Source: Natribaculum luteum (GTDB taxonomy: Archaea; Halobacteriota; Halobacteria; Halobacteriales; Natrialbaceae). From it: DNA of 64,000 nucleotides. This document shows positions 43,845 to 52,763 of the stretch, in pieces. How positions within the stretch are numbered: position 1 is the stretch's first letter; each line of letters opens with the position of its first letter. The position numbers were made by a program, and so were the translations under genes. The notes below the pieces were generated by a model. The model worked only from the letters and a program-made list of their open reading frames with translations. It was not told where the DNA came from and did not search any database. The stretch is from contig NZ_CP095397.1 in NCBI RefSeq assembly GCF_023008545.1, positions 372,001 through 436,000 on the forward strand, given 5' to 3'.

Positions 43845-44843
43845 ATGAGCGATTCCGCCGACCCTGGAAGCGACGACGGCGGGCCGATGCAGGTCTCGAG
43901 TCCGGACTACCACAGCGAGAACCACACGGCGGCCCAGACCTGCGGATGGACCGCGAACGCCCTGCGCGGCGAGGGAAAGTGCTACAAGAACATCTGGTAT
44001 GGCATCGAGTCTCACCGTTGTATCCAGATGACGCCGGTCGTCCGGTGTAACGAGCGCTGTGTCTTCTGCTGGCGCGACCACAACGGCCACGCCTACGAAC
44101 TGGATGGTGTCGAGTGGGACGACCCCGAGGCGGTCGTCGACGCCTCGATCGACCTCCAGAAGAAACTGCTGTCGGGCTTTGGCGGCAACGACGAGGTCCC
44201 CCGCGAGGTCTTCGAGGAGGCGATGGAACCCCGCCACGTCGCCATCAGCCTCGACGGCGAGCCGTCGCTGTACCCCTACCTGCCCGAACTGATCGAGGCG
44301 TTCCACGACCGGGACATCACCACGTTCCTCGTCTCGAACGGCACCCGTCCCGACGTACTCCGTGAGTGTGACCCGACCCAGCTGTACGTCAGCGTCGACG
44401 CGCCCGAACGCCACACGTTCGATCGGGTCGTCAAGGCCATGGAGGACGACGCCTGGGAGCACCTCGTCGAGACGATGGACGTCCTCGCCGAGAAAGACGA
44501 GACCCGAACGGTGCTGCGAACCACGCTCGTCGACGGCGAGAACATGCACAGCCCCGACTGGTACGCCGCCTTCTACCAGCGGGCCGACCCCGACTTCGTC
44601 GAACTCAAAGCCTACATGCACGTCGGCCACTCGCGGGGACGACTCGACCGCTCGTCGATGCCAGACCACGAGGACGTCGTCGCGTTCGCCGAGGCCGTCG
44701 GCGAGCACATGCCCGAGCACACCGAACTCAAGGAGGTTCCCGCCTCTCGCGTGGCGCTGCTCTCGAAGACGAGCGACACCTGGGTACCGAAACTGAAGAA
44801 AGACAGCGAGTTCTGGGCTCGAGATCGCGTCACGAGCGACTGA
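43845..44843 (+). CDS. taw1: 4-demethylwyosine synthase (radical SAM, Taw1/TYW1)
   Basis: This enzyme builds the tricyclic base of wyosine derivatives at position 37 of tRNA-Phe, using pyruvate and SAM. The 332-residue archaeal form has no flavodoxin domain. The radical SAM cluster motif is CNERCVFCWRDHNGHA (C-x3-C-x2-C). Family segments follow: AISLDGEPSLYPYLPELIEAFH, TFLVSNGTRPDVL, YVSVDAPE and FVELKAYMHVGHSRGRL. An extra upstream Cys set (CGWTANALRGEGKCYKNIWYG, SHRC) may hold the second cluster. The stop is followed at once by a long palindromic repeat, a possible terminator. Confidence 0.93.
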   Translation: MSDSADPGSDDGGPMQVSSPDYHSENHTAAQTCGWTANALRGEGKCYKNIWYGIESHRCIQMTPVVRCNERCVFCWRDHNGHAYELDGVEWDDPEAVVDASIDLQKKLLSGFGGNDEVPREVFEEAMEPRHVAISLDGEPSLYPYLPELIEAFHDRDITTFLVSNGTRPDVLRECDPTQLYVSVDAPERHTFDRVVKAMEDDAWEHLVETMDVLAEKDETRTVLRTTLVDGENMHSPDWYAAFYQRADPDFVELKAYMHVGHSRGRLDRSSMPDHEDVVAFAEAVGEHMPEHTELKEVPASRVALLSKTSDTWVPKLKKDSEFWARDRVTSD

Positions 44844-44844
44844 G

Positions 44845-44924
44845 AATGATTGCTGTGACTGGTTGCCGGCGCAACCGCAAGACGGGTCGCGGTTGCGGCG
44901 GTAACGACTCACAGCTATCGTTAC
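44845..44924. repeat. Dispersed palindromic element, long-arm type, copy 2
   Basis: This 80-base imperfect palindrome opens with AATGATTGCTGTGACTGG and closes with GACTCACAGCTATCGTTAC. Inner arms GCGCAACCGC and GCGGTTGCGGC frame a short loop. In reverse complement it aligns with the element at 9261-9342 nearly base for base. It begins one base after the taw1 stop codon. Confidence 0.75.
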
Positions 44925-45106
44925 GGGGACGTCCTCGAGCGGTATCGGCTCGATTCGTACCGCGGAAAACGACGCTCCGACCGGTGGTTTTTTGCCCGGC
45001 TGCTTCCTTTCGGGAGACGCGAATAAACGCGCGCCAACTGCATCACAGTTTCGTTATGCGTGCCACATTCGGTATACTTTTACCACGGTAGGCCGAACCG
45101 ACGAGT

Positions 45107-45811
45107 ATGTCAGTGACAGCGACGTCGGCCGTCGGGTACGACGAACTCGCCGTGCTCAAGTTACTCGCACTCGACGGCGGGCTCTCGGGCGACCTCAAAA
45201 TTTCCTGTTCTGCGCTCGCAGATCGTCTCGACGTGTCGAATCAGACCGCCTCGAGACGGCTCCAGCGACTCGAGAGCGCTGATTTGCTCGAGCGCGACAC
45301 GGTCAGCGACGGACAGTGGGTCGCCGTCACGGAAGACGGTGAGCGCGCGCTGCGAGCCGAGTACGAAGACTACCGGCGCATCTTCGAGACCGACGCCGAG
45401 GTCGAACTCGAGGGAACCGTCACCGGCGGGATGGGCGAGGGTCGACACTACATCTCGCTGCCGGGGTACAAACGCCAGTTCGAAGACCGCCTCGGGTACG
45501 AGCCGTTCCCCGGAACGCTCAACGTCGACCTCCTGGGGGAGAGCATCCGTCGTCGCAGCGCCGTCGACTCGCTCGAGCCGATCCCGATCGACGGCTGGGA
45601 AGACGAGGAGCGAACCTACGGCCCCGCCGTCTGTCAGCCGGCGACGATCGAAACCGACGACGGGGAGACCTACGACCGGGCACACACGATCGCCCCGGAG
45701 CGAACGCACCACGACGACGACCAGCTCGAGATCATCGCACCGGACAGACTGCGAGACGAACTCGACCTCACGGACGGCGACCACGTTACCATCTATGTCG
45801 GAGACAACTGA
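45107..45811 (+). CDS. rbkR: Bifunctional regulator/CTP-dependent riboflavin kinase
   Basis: RbkR joins an N-terminal winged helix (about residues 8-85: [14 protein letters not shown], then [23 protein letters not shown]) to an archaeal CTP-dependent riboflavin kinase domain (about 98-234: [63 protein letters not shown]). It makes FMN and represses riboflavin genes in the same protein. ribB follows after one base, which fits autogenous control. A TATA-like box (GGTATACTTTTA, 45071-45082) lies about 30 bases before the ATG, with a small inverted repeat TACC-AC-GGTA (45081-45090) beside it. Confidence 0.93.
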   Translation: MSVTATSAVGYDELAVLKLLALDGGLSGDLKISCSALADRLDVSNQTASRRLQRLESADLLERDTVSDGQWVAVTEDGERALRAEYEDYRRIFETDAEVELEGTVTGGMGEGRHYISLPGYKRQFEDRLGYEPFPGTLNVDLLGESIRRRSAVDSLEPIPIDGWEDEERTYGPAVCQPATIETDDGETYDRAHTIAPERTHHDDDQLEIIAPDRLRDELDLTDGDHVTIYVGDN

Positions 45812-45812
45812 T

Positions 45813-46478
45813 ATGAGCGGCCGATCGACCGGCGTCGCGGCGTTCGACCGCGCGCTCGAGGCACTCGCGGCCGGCGAACCGGTTCTCGTCCACGACGCGG
45901 CCGACCGCGAGGGCGAGACGGACCTGATCTACCACGCGGGTGCGGTCACGCCCGACGCCGTCGCCCGCCTGCGAAACGACGCCGGTGGCCTGATCTGCGT
46001 CGCGCTCGGCCACGACGTCGCCGAGGCGTTCGACCTGCCGTTCTACACGGAGGAGGTCGACCACCCCGCGACGGGCGACCACGACCTCGGCTACGACGAA
46101 CGGTCGTCGTTCTCGCTGACCGTCAACCACCGTGAGACGTACACCGGGATCACCGACAACGATCGCTCGCGGACGATCCGCGAACTCGCCGACGCCGCCA
46201 CGACGCCCGCGGAGACGGAGTTCGCCGCGGAGTTTCGCGTCCCCGGGCACGTCCACATCCTGAAGGGCGCACCGGACCTGCTCACCCAGCGCCGTGGCCA
46301 CACCGAACTCGGCCTCGCTCTCGCCGAGGCGGCCGACCTCCCGCCGGCCGTCGTCGTCTGCGAGATGCTCGACGACGAGACCGGCGAGGCGCTCTCTCCC
46401 GGCGCCGCTCACGCCTACGCCGACCGACACGACCTCACTTACCTCGAGGGCGCGGACGTTCTCGACCGCCTGGGCTGA
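45813..46478 (+). CDS. ribB: 3,4-dihydroxy-2-butanone-4-phosphate synthase
   Basis: RibB converts ribulose-5-phosphate to 3,4-dihydroxy-2-butanone-4-phosphate, the four-carbon unit of riboflavin. The 221-residue single-domain protein contains the acidic metal/active-site loop DAADREGETDLIYHA, DHPATGDHDLGYDERSSFSLTVNH, and the late GHVHILKGAPDLLTQRRGHTELGLALAEAA. There is no fused RibA domain. It starts one base after rbkR, so both are in one transcript and under control of the flavin kinase/regulator. Confidence 0.94.
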   Translation: MSGRSTGVAAFDRALEALAAGEPVLVHDAADREGETDLIYHAGAVTPDAVARLRNDAGGLICVALGHDVAEAFDLPFYTEEVDHPATGDHDLGYDERSSFSLTVNHRETYTGITDNDRSRTIRELADAATTPAETEFAAEFRVPGHVHILKGAPDLLTQRRGHTELGLALAEAADLPPAVVVCEMLDDETGEALSPGAAHAYADRHDLTYLEGADVLDRLG

Positions 46479-46593
46479 ACACGTCGGTCGTACCAGAAAC
46501 TGACGTGCAACCGACGGTACCGTACCGTCGGCGGCCCGTCAGGAAGACGCGGAATCGCGAACGTTCATTACGAAGGCATCCGTCACCCCGCTT

Positions 46594-47523
46594 ATGAGCT
46601 TCGACGAGATGGATGTCGATACGATCTGGATGGACGGCGAGTTCGTCGACTGGGACGACGCGCAGGTCCACGTCCTCACGCACGGCCTCCACTACGGAAC
46701 CGGGATTTTCGAGGGAGCACGCTGTTACGACACCGAAGAGGGCCCCGCGCTGTTCCGGTGGGACGAACACCTAGAACGGTTCTACCACTCCGCAAAGCCC
46801 TACGAGATGGACATCGGCCACGACGCCGAGGAACTCACCGAGGCGACGATCGAACTCATCCAGCGACAGGATCTCACGTCCTGTTACATCCGGCCGGTCG
46901 CGTTCTACGGCTACAACAGCCTCGGCGTGAGTCCCAAGGACTGTCCCACTCGCACCGCGATCGCCGTCTGGCCGTGGGGGGCGTATCTCGGCGAAGAGGC
47001 ACTCGAGAACGGCATCGACGTGATGATCTCCTCGTGGCGAAAGCACTCCTCGAGCCAGATCCCGACGAACGCGAAGACGACCGGTCTGTACGTCAACAGC
47101 ATGCTCGCCGGCGAGGAAGCGCGTCGCAACGGCTACGCGGAGGCGATCGTCCTCAACAAGGAAGGCCACGTCGCCGAAGGGCCTGGCGAGAACGTCTTCC
47201 TCGTTCGCGACGGCGAAATCTACACGCCGGCCCTCTCGGAGTCGATCCTCGACGGCATCACCCGCGACACCGTCATCGAACTCGCGCGCGATCTCGGCTA
47301 CACCGTCCACGACAACGTCTCGATCTCGCGGGGCGAGCTCAACACCGCCGACGAACTCTTCTTTACGGGCTCTGCGGCCGAAGTGACACCGATCCGCAAG
47401 GTCGACAACGTGGTCGTCGGCGACGGCTCTCGCGGCCCGATCACCGAGGAGATCCAGTCGCGGTTCTTCGAGATCGTCGAGCGGCGGACCGACGAGTACG
47501 ACGAGTGGTTCACGTACGTCTAG
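46594..47523 (+). CDS. ilvE: Branched-chain amino acid aminotransferase
   Basis: IlvE transfers the amino group from glutamate to the 2-oxo acids of valine, leucine and isoleucine. The 309-residue class IV (D-amino acid/branched-chain) aminotransferase shows DTIWMDGEFVDWDDAQVHVLTHGLHYGTGIFEGARCY, the PLP-lysine region SQIPTNAKTTGLYVNSMLAGEEA and EGPGENVFLVRDGEIYTP. Motifs and length are normal. It completes the pathway whose earlier genes lie at the left end of the window but is physically separate from them. Confidence 0.95.
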   Translation: MSFDEMDVDTIWMDGEFVDWDDAQVHVLTHGLHYGTGIFEGARCYDTEEGPALFRWDEHLERFYHSAKPYEMDIGHDAEELTEATIELIQRQDLTSCYIRPVAFYGYNSLGVSPKDCPTRTAIAVWPWGAYLGEEALENGIDVMISSWRKHSSSQIPTNAKTTGLYVNSMLAGEEARRNGYAEAIVLNKEGHVAEGPGENVFLVRDGEIYTPALSESILDGITRDTVIELARDLGYTVHDNVSISRGELNTADELFFTGSAAEVTPIRKVDNVVVGDGSRGPITEEIQSRFFEIVERRTDEYDEWFTYV

Positions 47524-47590
47524 ACGGCCGGTACGCGCAGTCTTCGAGATTTTTGATCGACGACTCGAGATGGAGACGTCTTCGCCCGTG

Positions 47591-47680
47591 GGGCTCGTAC
47601 GGACTACTGCAAGTCATTTCCGGTGCAACCGCGTCCCGTCGGGCGGTCGCTGCGGAAACGAGGTCCAGCAGACCGTATCA
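47591..47680. repeat. Dispersed palindromic element, short-arm type, copy 2
   Basis: It aligns with 9169-9260: both share a GGGCT...TACGGAC lead, TTCCGGTGCAACCGC, and CAGCAGACCGT near the end. Pairing in the second arm is weaker here (GGTCGCTGCGGAAAC). It lies between convergent genes and its last three bases are the stop triplet of the DUF502 gene. Confidence 0.6.
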
Positions 47681-48358
47681 ATCGTCGTCGTCGCTCTTGC
47701 CGACCGTGCGTTCGTCGACCACGTCGATGGGAATGCCGGCGTCCATGCTTCGCTCGCGTTCCGCGTCGCCGAAGCCGGCGCTGAGGACGCGAGTCAACGC
47801 GTCCTCGACGTCCTCGTCGAGTTCGGTGATCTGGTCGGGTTCGACCTCGACGACGTAGCCCGTCGTGATGTTCGGCGACGTCGGCAAGAAGAGGACTTCG
47901 CGGCCGTCGGGGGTTGTCTTCCCCGTCTTGAACGCGGTCATGCGAAGCCCCTGCCAGGTTTCGATCTTGACGGGTTTCTGTAACGACTCCTGCTCGCCGA
48001 GAGCGGTCTCGGCGGCCATCTTCGAGGCGTTGTAGACGACTCGCAATCCAGGAACGCGATTGGCGATGTCGTCGACGATCCGTTCGAAGAGTCCGCCGAC
48101 CGTCGTCCGCATGAGGTAGCCGACCGACAGCGAGAGAATGACGAAGACCGTCAGCGTGACGATGACGCGGAGTAACTGTGCGACCTGCTCGCGTGTATTT
48201 TCACCTTCGATTAGCGGCTCGAGCGAGTCCGCGTTCAGGATAAGCCCCGGCGTAATCCCGGCGATAATGCCGTAGAGCCAGTAGATGACGTAGAGCGTAA
48301 TGAGGATCGGGCCGATGACGACGAGCCCGCTCGCGAAGTCCCGCTTCCACGAGGTCAT
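47678..48358 (-). CDS. DUF502 membrane protein
   Basis: This 226-residue protein belongs to the DUF502 family. It has two membrane helices, FASGLVVIGPILITLYVIYWLYGIIAG (residues ~8-34) and LRVIVTLTVFVILSLSVGYLM (~60-82). A conserved soluble part follows (GGLFERIVDDIANRVPGLRVVYNASKM, LPTSPNITTGYVVEVEPDQI, ALTRVLSAGFGD). The function is unknown; it is inferred to be an inner membrane protein with a cytoplasmic C-terminal domain. It is convergent with ilvE and follows the proline dehydrogenase gene on the same strand after 39 bases. Confidence 0.85.
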   Translation of the reverse strand: MTSWKRDFASGLVVIGPILITLYVIYWLYGIIAGITPGLILNADSLEPLIEGENTREQVAQLLRVIVTLTVFVILSLSVGYLMRTTVGGLFERIVDDIANRVPGLRVVYNASKMAAETALGEQESLQKPVKIETWQGLRMTAFKTGKTTPDGREVLFLPTSPNITTGYVVEVEPDQITELDEDVEDALTRVLSAGFGDAERERSMDAGIPIDVVDERTVGKSDDDD

Positions 48359-48397
48359 GTCCGTGAACTCTCACCACGGGAATATGAGCCCTTCCCT

Positions 48398-49234
48398 TCA
48401 CCGGCCAGCGATGGCTCGCACCGCGAACCACAGATTTTCCTTTCGCTCCATCACCCGCCGGTAGAAGTAGGACTTCCACCGGGTCCCGTACGGGAGGTAC
48501 TGCCAGACCTCGTACTCCTCGGCCAGGTCGTACTGCGCGTCTTCGCGGACGCCCATCAGCATCTGAATCTCGAAGTCCGTCCCGTACTCGTCGTGCAACG
48601 AGATGGCGTGGTCGATCATCTCGGGATCGTGGCTCCCGACGCCGATTCCGCCGTCGTAGTGCTCGAAGGCGTACTCGAGTAACTCCCGATACGCCCGGTT
48701 TACCTCCTCTTTGCGCGTGTACGCGACGTCGGCCGGCTCGTCGTACGCCCCCTTGACGAATCGCACCTTGCCGGGGACGTCCGCGAGCCGTTCGACGTCC
48801 TCGCGGGTTCGCTTCAGGTTCGCCTGCACGCAGACGCCGACGCCGCCGTCGTGTTTCCGGGCGAGCCGTTCGTACGCGCCGAGGGTCGCGTCGGTCGTCG
48901 TGTGGTCTTCCATGTCGATCCAGACGAAGACGTCCCGTTTTGCGCCGTAGTCGACGATTCGCTCGAGGATCTCGCGGAACGCTTCCTCGCCGACCGAGAG
49001 GCCGATCTGGGAGGGCTTGACCGAAATGCAGGCCTCGAGTTCCGAGTTCGAGAGGTCGTCGATCAGCGACAGGTACTCGTCGGCGTCGGCCTCGGCGTCC
49101 GCGCGGTCGTCGTAGTGCTCGCCGAGGAGGTTGACGATTCCCTCGACGCCCCGGTCGTTCAACCGCCGGACGTGCTCGAGGGCGACCGCCGGGGACTCGC
49201 CTGCGACGAATCGGCTCGCGATGGGCGGGATCAT
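48398..49234 (-). CDS. Proline dehydrogenase
   Basis: This 278-residue FAD-dependent enzyme is of the PutA/ProDH barrel type and oxidises proline to pyrroline-5-carboxylate. Family segments are IPPIASRFVAGESPAVALEHVRRLN, ACISVKPSQIGL, FVWIDMEDHTTTDATLGAY, KVRFVKGAYDEPADVAY, GVGSHDPEMIDHAI, FEIQMLMGVREDAQYDLA, and the C-terminal YLPYGTRWKSYFYRRVMERKEN holding the substrate-binding Arg pair. It is a stand-alone monofunctional form. It may supply carbon and electrons from proline, an osmolyte, which agrees with the neighbouring amino acid catabolism genes. Confidence 0.93.
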   Translation of the reverse strand: MIPPIASRFVAGESPAVALEHVRRLNDRGVEGIVNLLGEHYDDRADAEADADEYLSLIDDLSNSELEACISVKPSQIGLSVGEEAFREILERIVDYGAKRDVFVWIDMEDHTTTDATLGAYERLARKHDGGVGVCVQANLKRTREDVERLADVPGKVRFVKGAYDEPADVAYTRKEEVNRAYRELLEYAFEHYDGGIGVGSHDPEMIDHAISLHDEYGTDFEIQMLMGVREDAQYDLAEEYEVWQYLPYGTRWKSYFYRRVMERKENLWFAVRAIAGR

Positions 49235-49352
49235 ACGTCCTCGTTCGACCGCCAGTGGTAAGGTTGTTAGTGATTCACGCGAGGCGAATCGTCTCCGCCG
49301 GCGCGACGCGACGAGACCGATCCGTCGAACGAGCGTCGCAATAGAACCGATT

Positions 49353-49396
49353 ACTGTATATGTCTGGTATGAATACTGTGGATAAGATATTTATCA
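49353..49396 (+). promoter_or_regulatory. Promoter of the EctB/DoeD-like aminotransferase gene
   Basis: ACTGTATATGTCTGGTATG (49353-49371) matches 14 of 19 positions of a sequence before the BCCT transporter gene (53629-53647). It is followed by the TATA-like ATATTTATC (49388-49396), about 27 bases before the ATG, which suggests a leaderless transcript. The shared string may be the site of a common regulator. Confidence 0.5.
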
Positions 49397-49417
49397 CTGT
49401 TTCACCTGCTGATACGT

Positions 49418-50800
49418 ATGACGGCAGGTCCGCCGATCGAAGAACTCCACTACGAGGACGCACCGAACGTCGACGACGTGCCGGGGCCCAACTCCCGCGA
49501 ACTGCTCGAGAAACAACGCGAGATCGACAGCAACGCCGTCGCCTACCCGGAAGACATTCCCGTCGCCTTCGAGGAGGGGAAGGGAGCGACGGTCCGTGAC
49601 GTCGACGGCAACACGTACATCGACCTGTTCGCCGGCATCGGCGTTCTCAACGTCGGCCACGCGAACCCGTACGTCCTCAAGGCCGTCCACGAGCAGGCCG
49701 ACAGACTCGTCCACACGGTCGACTTCCCGACCGAGGCGCGCCTCGAGTTGATCGAGAAACTCGACGAGATCGCACCCGACGGATTGCAGGGACAAAATCG
49801 GGTCGTCTTCGGCGGCCCCACCGGGAGCGACGCGATCGAGGCCGCGATCAAACTCGCCAAGTACAACACCGGCGGCGACGGCCTGATCGCGTTCCGCGGT
49901 GCCTACCACGGGGCGACCAGCGGCGCGATGAGCCTCACGTCGAACACGAGCTTCAAGGGCCACTACACGCCGTTGCTCTCGGACGTCGTCCACGCGCCCT
50001 ACCCGTACCCGTTCGGCCAGGGAAAAGAGCCGCAGGCGGCCGTCGACCACGCGCTCGAGGAGGTCGAGGCGATCGTCGAGGACCCCTACGGCGGGCTCGC
50101 GAACCCGGCGGGAATCGTCGTCGAGCCGATCCAGGGCGAAGGCGGCGTCGTCACGCCGCCGGCGGGCTTCTTGCAGGGGCTACGCGATATCGCCGACGAC
50201 AACGACGTCGTGCTCGTCTTCGACGAGATCCAGTCGGGGTTCGGCCGTACCGGCGAGTGGTGGGCCTGCGACTGGGCGGGCGTGACGCCCGACGCGATGA
50301 CCTCCGCGAAGGCCCTCGGTGGCGTGGGTTTCCCGCTGTCGGCGACCATCTACCACGAGGACCTCGACACGTGGGGGTCGGGCGACCACGCCGGCACCTA
50401 CCGCGGCCACGTCGTCGCGATGCGGGCGGGAACTCGCGCCATCGAGTACGTCCAGGCACACGACCTACTCGCGCACGCCCGCGAACTCGGCGAGTACGTC
50501 CGGAGTCGACTGCGCGAGGCGGCCGACGGGACCGACCGACTCGCCGAGGTGCGCGGCCGGGGACTGTTCGTCGGGGCCGAGTTCGTCGACGCCGACGGCG
50601 CGCCGGACGGCGACGTCGTCGACGCCATCCAGCAGTACTGCTTCGAGAACGGCGTGCTCGTCTGGACGGCCGGTCGACACGGCAACGTCCTCCGGCTCCT
50701 GCCGCCGCTCGTGCTCACACACGATCTGGCGGAGACGGCGCTGGACGTCGTCGTCGACGCGATCGAACGCGCGACCGCGGACGTCCGACAGACGGCCTGA
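49418..50800 (+). CDS. Class III aminotransferase, diaminobutyrate transaminase-like
   Basis: This 460-residue PLP enzyme has the class III pattern: [87 protein letters not shown] and the PLP lysine at residue 298 in [16 protein letters not shown]. The [11 protein letters not shown] string is characteristic of 2,4-diaminobutyrate transaminases (EctB, DoeD). In an ectoine-degrading module such an enzyme converts diaminobutyrate to aspartate semialdehyde. No ectA or ectC lies nearby, so a catabolic role is more likely than synthesis. RidA follows after eight bases. Confidence 0.75.
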   Translation: MTAGPPIEELHYEDAPNVDDVPGPNSRELLEKQREIDSNAVAYPEDIPVAFEEGKGATVRDVDGNTYIDLFAGIGVLNVGHANPYVLKAVHEQADRLVHTVDFPTEARLELIEKLDEIAPDGLQGQNRVVFGGPTGSDAIEAAIKLAKYNTGGDGLIAFRGAYHGATSGAMSLTSNTSFKGHYTPLLSDVVHAPYPYPFGQGKEPQAAVDHALEEVEAIVEDPYGGLANPAGIVVEPIQGEGGVVTPPAGFLQGLRDIADDNDVVLVFDEIQSGFGRTGEWWACDWAGVTPDAMTSAKALGGVGFPLSATIYHEDLDTWGSGDHAGTYRGHVVAMRAGTRAIEYVQAHDLLAHARELGEYVRSRLREAADGTDRLAEVRGRGLFVGAEFVDADGAPDGDVVDAIQQYCFENGVLVWTAGRHGNVLRLLPPLVLTHDLAETALDVVVDAIERATADVRQTA

Positions 50801-50808
50801 TCGCGGCA

Positions 50809-51192
50809 ATGTCCGAAGAGATCGTCACCGACGACGCACCGCGCAACGAGAATCCGTACTCCCAGGGCGTCCGCACCGGTGACACGCTCTACGTCTCCGG
50901 GTACGGACCGGTCGATCCGGAGACCGGCGACGCCGTCGACGGCGACGTCGGGGTCCAGACCGACCGCGTGCTCGACAGCGTGGCCGCGGTCGTCGAGGAC
51001 GCCGGCGGCGACGGCCTCGAGGACGTCGTCACGGTCACCGTCTACCTCACCGACCTCGAGGACTACGAGCGCGTCAACGACGCGTACGGCGCACGGTTCG
51101 ACGACGTGCCGCCGGCCCGAGTCTGCGTCGAGGTCTCGCGACTTCCCGGAGACGTCCGCGTCGAGATGGACGCGATCGCTCACCTGGGCTAG
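50809..51192 (+). CDS. RidA/YjgF-family enamine/imine deaminase
   Basis: This 127-residue protein shows PYSQGVRTGDTLYVSGYGPVDPETGD, DVVTVTVYLTDLEDYERVNDAYGARF, PPARVCVEVSRLPGDVRVEMDAIAH. It carries the conserved Arg in PARVCVEV that binds the carboxylate of the imine. RidA hydrolyses reactive 2-aminoacrylate/enamine products of PLP enzymes. It follows the aminotransferase after eight bases and must be co-transcribed. A threonine-dehydratase-like PLP enzyme lies at 57592, whose product would be a natural substrate. Confidence 0.92.
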   Translation: MSEEIVTDDAPRNENPYSQGVRTGDTLYVSGYGPVDPETGDAVDGDVGVQTDRVLDSVAAVVEDAGGDGLEDVVTVTVYLTDLEDYERVNDAYGARFDDVPPARVCVEVSRLPGDVRVEMDAIAHLG

Positions 51193-51238
51193 GCCGGACC
51201 CGCGTTTCTTAACCCGTATGTGGAGAAGTAGTACACAA

Positions 51239-51259
51239 TTACTGATTATAATTAAGTAA
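51239..51259 (+). promoter_or_regulatory. Promoter with inverted repeat before the first M20 gene
   Basis: TTACT (51239-51243) and AGTAA (51255-51259) flank the TATA-like GATTATAATTA, about 30 bases before the ATG at 51285. A GTACACA string lies directly upstream and recalls the CTGTRTAT motif (in reverse) of neighbouring promoters. Confidence 0.4.
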
Positions 51260-51284
51260 CTTCGGGACCAAGCGTCGGGAAACC

Positions 51285-52565
51285 ATGCCCCACGACGTGC
51301 ACAACCGATTGACAACACTCCGGCGCGAGTTCCACCGCCGTCCCGAACCCGGGTGGTGTGAGTTCCAGACGACGGCTCGAGTCGTCGACGAACTCGAGCG
51401 GATCGGCGTCGACGAACTCGCGGTGGGACGGGAAGCGCTCGCGACCGACGAACGGATGGCCGTCCCGTCGGCGGCGGAACTCGACCGCTGGGAGACGCGA
51501 GCGCGCGGGGCCGGCGTCCGCGACGGCGTCCTCGAGCGGACGGCGGACGGACACACCGGCGTCGTCGCCGTCGTCGAGCAGGGACCAGGGCCGACGGTCG
51601 GTCTCCGGGTCGACCTCGACGCCATCTCGCTCTCGGAGTCGACCGAGGCGGGTCACAGGCCGGCGGACGAGGGCTTTCGGTCCGAACACGACGGCTACAT
51701 GCACGCCTGCGGGCACGACGCCCACGTCGCGATCGCGCTCGGGGTGATCGAGACGATAACGGAGAGCGACTTCTCGGGGACGTTCAAGGCGTTCTTCCAG
51801 CCGGCAGAGGAGATCTCCGGCGGCGGCAAGCCGATGGCCGAAGGCGGGTACGTCGACGACGTCGACTACCTGCTGGCGCTCCACGTCGGCCTCGACTACC
51901 CGACGGGGACGGTCGTCGCCGGCGTCGAGAAGCCACTCGCGATGGCACACCTGACCGCGACGTTCGAGGGGGCGAGCGCACACGCCGGCAAGGCACCGAA
52001 CGAGGGTGCGAACGCGATGCAGGCGATGGCGACGGCGGTACAGAACGCCTACGCCATCCCCAGACACAGCGACGGGATGACCAGGGTGAACTTCGGACGC
52101 GTCGAGGGCGGCATCGCGAGCAACGTCATCGCCGAGGAGGTCACGCTCCACGGAGAGGTCCGCGGCGAGACGACGGCCCTGATGGAGTACACGCGAACGG
52201 AACTCGAGCGCGTGCTGTACGCCGCCGCCGAGATGCACGACTGCGACGTCACGCCGCGGATCACGAGCGAGTCGCCGCGGGTCGACAGCGACCCGGCACT
52301 CAGAGACGTCGTCGGCGAGGTCGCTGGCGGAATCGCGGCGATCGACACGGTCGTTCCCACCGACGAACTGGGCGTGAGCGAGGACGTGACGTACCTCATG
52401 GAGCGCATCCAGGACGACGGCGGCCTCGCCTCGTACGTGATCGTCGGCACCGACCACCCGACGAGCCACCACACGCCGACGTTCGACGTCGACGAACGCA
52501 GCCTCGGAATCGCCGTCGAGTTGCTGACCGAGAGCGCCGTCGAACTCGCTCGACGGCGACCGTGA
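51285..52565 (+). CDS. M20 amidohydrolase, AbgA-like (first copy)
   Basis: This 426-residue M20D metallohydrolase has GLRVDLDAISLSES, the metal/active-site segment YMHACGHDAHVAIALG, FFQPAEEISGGGKPM, LLALHVGLDYPTG and the late GTDHPTSHHTPTFD. Between residues 45 and 95 it has the extra region (GREALATDERMAVPSAAELDRWETRARGAG) that marks the aminobenzoyl-glutamate hydrolase subunit A group. Such enzymes remove an acyl or amino acid group from an amide. In this setting it could deacetylate N-acetyl-2,4-diaminobutyrate, the product of ectoine hydrolase; that is inference. A close relative is at 58830. Confidence 0.85.
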   Translation: MPHDVHNRLTTLRREFHRRPEPGWCEFQTTARVVDELERIGVDELAVGREALATDERMAVPSAAELDRWETRARGAGVRDGVLERTADGHTGVVAVVEQGPGPTVGLRVDLDAISLSESTEAGHRPADEGFRSEHDGYMHACGHDAHVAIALGVIETITESDFSGTFKAFFQPAEEISGGGKPMAEGGYVDDVDYLLALHVGLDYPTGTVVAGVEKPLAMAHLTATFEGASAHAGKAPNEGANAMQAMATAVQNAYAIPRHSDGMTRVNFGRVEGGIASNVIAEEVTLHGEVRGETTALMEYTRTELERVLYAAAEMHDCDVTPRITSESPRVDSDPALRDVVGEVAGGIAAIDTVVPTDELGVSEDVTYLMERIQDDGGLASYVIVGTDHPTSHHTPTFDVDERSLGIAVELLTESAVELARRRP

Positions 52566-52763
52566 CCGACTCGAGTCGCCGAGAGGCCGTCGTCGATACA
52601 AAAACCGTATACGGAATCCCGCTCGCCCGTTCCGCGACGCTCGGCGGTGTGACCGGCTCGAGTGCGCCGTTTCGCTGGGCACGAGATCGAGCGCAGAGGG
52701 CATGGTGGACCTCGGAGACCCCCGATCACAAGGATTAATTCGCTCAGTAACCGTATTTTGTGT

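Noticed and set aside
43509-44912. Long minus-strand frame opposite the HAD and taw1 genes
   Set aside because: High G+C third positions create long antisense frames here; the plus strand carries two clear enzymes with full motifs.
49418-50800. Ectoine synthesis (EctB) instead of degradation
   Set aside because: No ectA or ectC is near, while an ectoine hydrolase and uptake-type carrier are in the same region.
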